A stretch of 5,933 nucleotides of DNA from assembly GCA_031284295.1 (NCBI GenBank), contig JAITAE010000261.1, positions 1-5,933 on the forward strand. The letters are read 5' to 3'. This document shows positions 4,922 through 5,933 of this stretch, in pieces. The stretch comes from Spirochaetaceae bacterium (GTDB lineage Bacteria; Spirochaetota; Spirochaetia; Treponematales; Breznakiellaceae). Each line of letters begins with the position of its first letter. Positions within the stretch are counted from its first letter, which is position 1. The translations under genes and the position numbers were made by a program. The notes under the pieces were generated by a model. That model searched no databases and was not told the origin of the DNA. It saw nothing but the letters and a program-made list of their open reading frames with translations.

Positions 4922-4978
4922 GGGGGGCGCGACAGGTAAGCGGCTGTATGCCGCAGGCAGTCTGGAAATGCGCCCCCC
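4922..4978. repeat. 57-bp GC-rich palindromic dispersed repeat, copy B
   Basis: The ends are GGGGGGCGC (4922-4930) and GCGCCCCCC (4970-4978). The length equals that of copy A at 319-375. The central hairpin is TGCC-GCA-GGCA (4949-4959), in place of TGCCG-GTAA-CGGCA, so the fold is kept although the bases differ. It lies on the adk-coding strand, about 155 bases before that gene. Confidence 0.6.
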
Positions 4979-5013
4979 TCCCCATCTTTATACATCACCG
5001 GCTCCATCACAAG

Positions 5014-5070
5014 CCGCAGTGAATGCCGTGCAAAATGCTGCCGTGCAAAATGCGCGGCATCAAGCTGCGG
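5014..5070 (+). promoter_or_regulatory. Foldable segment in the adk upstream region with 15-bp tandem duplication
   Basis: TGCCGTGCAAAATGC is perfectly duplicated in tandem (5024-5038 and 5039-5053). It is enclosed by nested complementary arms: CCGCAG (5014-5019) with CTGCGG (5065-5070), and ATGCCG (5023-5028) with CGGCAT (5055-5060). If transcribed, this would be a stem-loop ending 63 bases before the adk ATG. No convincing promoter was found nearby, so whether it is in the mRNA is unknown. Confidence 0.35.
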
Positions 5071-5120
5071 ACGCGGCTCCTATACCTTTTGTTTATTTTA
5101 GCATAATGTAAATACAGCAA

Positions 5121-5125
5121 AGGAG
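5121..5125 (+). promoter_or_regulatory. Ribosome binding site of adk
   Basis: AGGAG lies eight bases before the ATG at 5134 and five bases before an in-frame GTG at 5131. The ATG is preferred on spacing and because the family begins M-K/N-L-V-F-L-G-P-P-G. Confidence 0.8.
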
Positions 5126-5133
5126 ATTCAGTG

Positions 5134-5736
5134 ATGAAACTTGTTTTTTTAGGGCCGCCGGGCGCGGGCAAGGGAACGCTGGCTGTTAAGGCGACTGTAC
5201 TTTTGAAAGCGCCGCATATCAGTACCGGTAACATTTTCCGCGAAGCGATAGCGGCGGGAAGTCCGCTTGGAGTTAAAGTAAAAGCTATCATTGACGCGGG
5301 TAAACTAGTTGATGACGGTACAACAATCGAGCTTACGCGTGAACGGCTTGGACAGGGCGATGTAAAGGATTCCTTCATCCTTGATGGTTTTCCGCGAACC
5401 ATCGCGCAGGCAGAGGCTCTGGCTGGGTTTTCAAACATCGACAGAGTGATAAATTTCGATGTTCCCGACAGCGTTGTGATTGAGCGGCTTTCAGGGCGGC
5501 TCGTATGCCGTAAATGCGGATTTAACTGGCATAAAACGTTTAATCCGCCTGAAAAAGCCGGAGTTTGCGGCAAATGCGGCGGCGAGATATATACGCGGGA
5601 GGACGACAGGGCGGAGGCGGTAAAGAAACGGCTCGATATATACCGCGAGCAAACCGCCCCGCTCATCGGCTACTACCGCGAGAAGGGGCTTTTAACGGAT
5701 ATTGACGCACGTCCGCAGGTAGATGCTATTCTTTAA
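5134..5736 (+). CDS. adk: Adenylate kinase
   Basis: A 200-residue cytoplasmic enzyme converting ATP + AMP to 2 ADP. The P-loop GPPGAGKGT is at 7-15. The AMP-binding region includes STGNIFREAI (30-39), with Asn where the family usually has Asp in TGD. LDGFPRT is at 83-89. The LID begins GRLVCRKCG and has the zinc-type four cysteines C125, C128, C145 and C148, with FNPP at 136-139. REDD (155-158), RLDIY (166-170) and QTAPLI (173-178) complete the core. It is a few residues short in the core and about 12 short at the C-terminus compared with the usual 214-217 residue long form. The in-frame codons after its TAA would read NLKKAL, like the missing helix. It is not next to secY or ribosomal protein genes here. 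The IS boundary lies 15 bases downstream (TTAG at 5752). Confidence 0.96.
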   Translation: MKLVFLGPPGAGKGTLAVKATVLLKAPHISTGNIFREAIAAGSPLGVKVKAIIDAGKLVDDGTTIELTRERLGQGDVKDSFILDGFPRTIAQAEALAGFSNIDRVINFDVPDSVVIERLSGRLVCRKCGFNWHKTFNPPEKAGVCGKCGGEIYTREDDRAEAVKKRLDIYREQTAPLIGYYREKGLLTDIDARPQVDAIL

Positions 5737-5755
5737 AATCTAAAAAAAGCATTAG

Positions 5756-5933
5756 GGCAACGCTGATTAAATCGGGAAGAAGTAGTAGGATAGGAAGTAT
5801 GAAAACACAACAAACATTTACGGACGTGGAATACGGAAAACGGAAACGGATAAGCCGGCGGGAAGTATTTCTGGATACAATGGAACGGCTTGTGCCTTGG
5901 GAAAAGTTGGAGGAACAAATACGCCCCCATTAT
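5756..5933 (+). mobile_element. IS5-family insertion sequence, left end (runs off the window)
   Basis: The terminal inverted repeat GGCAACGCTGATTAA (5756-5770) is preceded by TTAG (5752-5755), which fits the YTAR target of IS5-group elements. A transposase gene starts 29 bases in. The terminus is identical to the corresponding end of the three MITEs in this window, making this IS or a sibling their likely source of transposase. The right end is outside the window. Confidence 0.8.
5799..5933 (+). CDS. IS5-family transposase, N-terminal fragment
   Basis: Forty-five codons are present and open to the window edge. The N-terminus has the familiar IS5-group pattern: a TF-DVEY opening, then RREVFLDTMERLVPW (20-34), then IRPHY. 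In complete members this region precedes the DDE catalytic domain, which is not visible here. AGGA (5787-5790) is 8 bases before the ATG, and a second AGGAAG (5792-5797) is too close to be the main site. The gene points away from adk. Nothing in the visible part suggests inactivation. Confidence 0.88.
   Translation, partial: MKTQQTFTDVEYGKRKRISRREVFLDTMERLVPWEKLEEQIRPHY

Noticed and set aside
4718..4939. Plus-strand open frame of 73 codons in the adk upstream region
   Set aside because: Most of it is the translated MITE (RWRGLKLISVA) and the GC-rich repeat; no ribosome binding site and no domain.
4597..5010. Minus-strand open frame of 137 codons upstream of the GerMN gene
   Set aside because: It runs through the 57-bp repeat, the MITE and the spacer repeat, and over the GerMN promoter; the protein is repeat-derived and unlike any family.
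5089..5107. TTGTTT and CATAAT considered as the adk promoter
   Set aside because: The hexamers are 7 bases apart and neither has a partner at 16-18 bases, so no promoter is called.

Overview
The window carries four complete protein genes and the first 45 codons of a fifth, separated by unusually long, repeat-filled spacers. The genes are an ABC-F ATPase (minus strand), a CBS-CBS-ACT regulatory protein (plus), a membrane-anchored GerMN-domain protein (minus), adenylate kinase (plus), and an IS5-family transposase running off the right edge. Base composition is mixed: GC-rich in the ABC-F gene and spacers, AT-richer in the CBS gene. A repeat-rich, possibly host-associated bacterium with a Gram-negative-type layout fits. 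A spirochaete (Treponema-like) is my best guess from the gene set and style, but no marker here proves it.

Layout. Bases 1-518 hold no gene, only short tandem repeats, hairpins, a 57-bp GC-rich palindromic repeat and a 30-bp tandem repeat ending at the ABC-F stop codon. The ABC-F gene fills 519-2456. The 2457-2950 spacer contains a possible divergent small transcript with a terminator, then a run of hairpins (including a near-perfect three-way junction), then a 55-bp MITE ending against the ribosome binding site of the CBS gene (2951-3589). A second, inverted MITE with three hairpins begins in that gene's stop codon. A 13-bp-stem palindrome separates it from the convergent GerMN gene (3746-4594). 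The spacer 4595-5133 has a good sigma70-type promoter for the GerMN gene, a third MITE, the second 57-bp repeat and a foldable adk leader. adk (5134-5736) is followed after 15 bases by a target-like TTAG and the end of the IS5-type element.

Unifying observation. The MITEs share their terminal 15-16 bases with the end of the IS beside adk, so that IS family is the likely source of the transposase that moves them. They differ mainly in the number of internal hairpins: 1, 2 or 3. All of these hairpins, and two related ones outside the MITEs, have the same geometry (7-bp stem, 3-nt loop, 17 nt). Stem differences between copies are paired so that the palindrome is kept. The genes do not form an operon or a recognisable pathway; what links them is the repeat system, which touches the start of one gene and the 3' ends of two.
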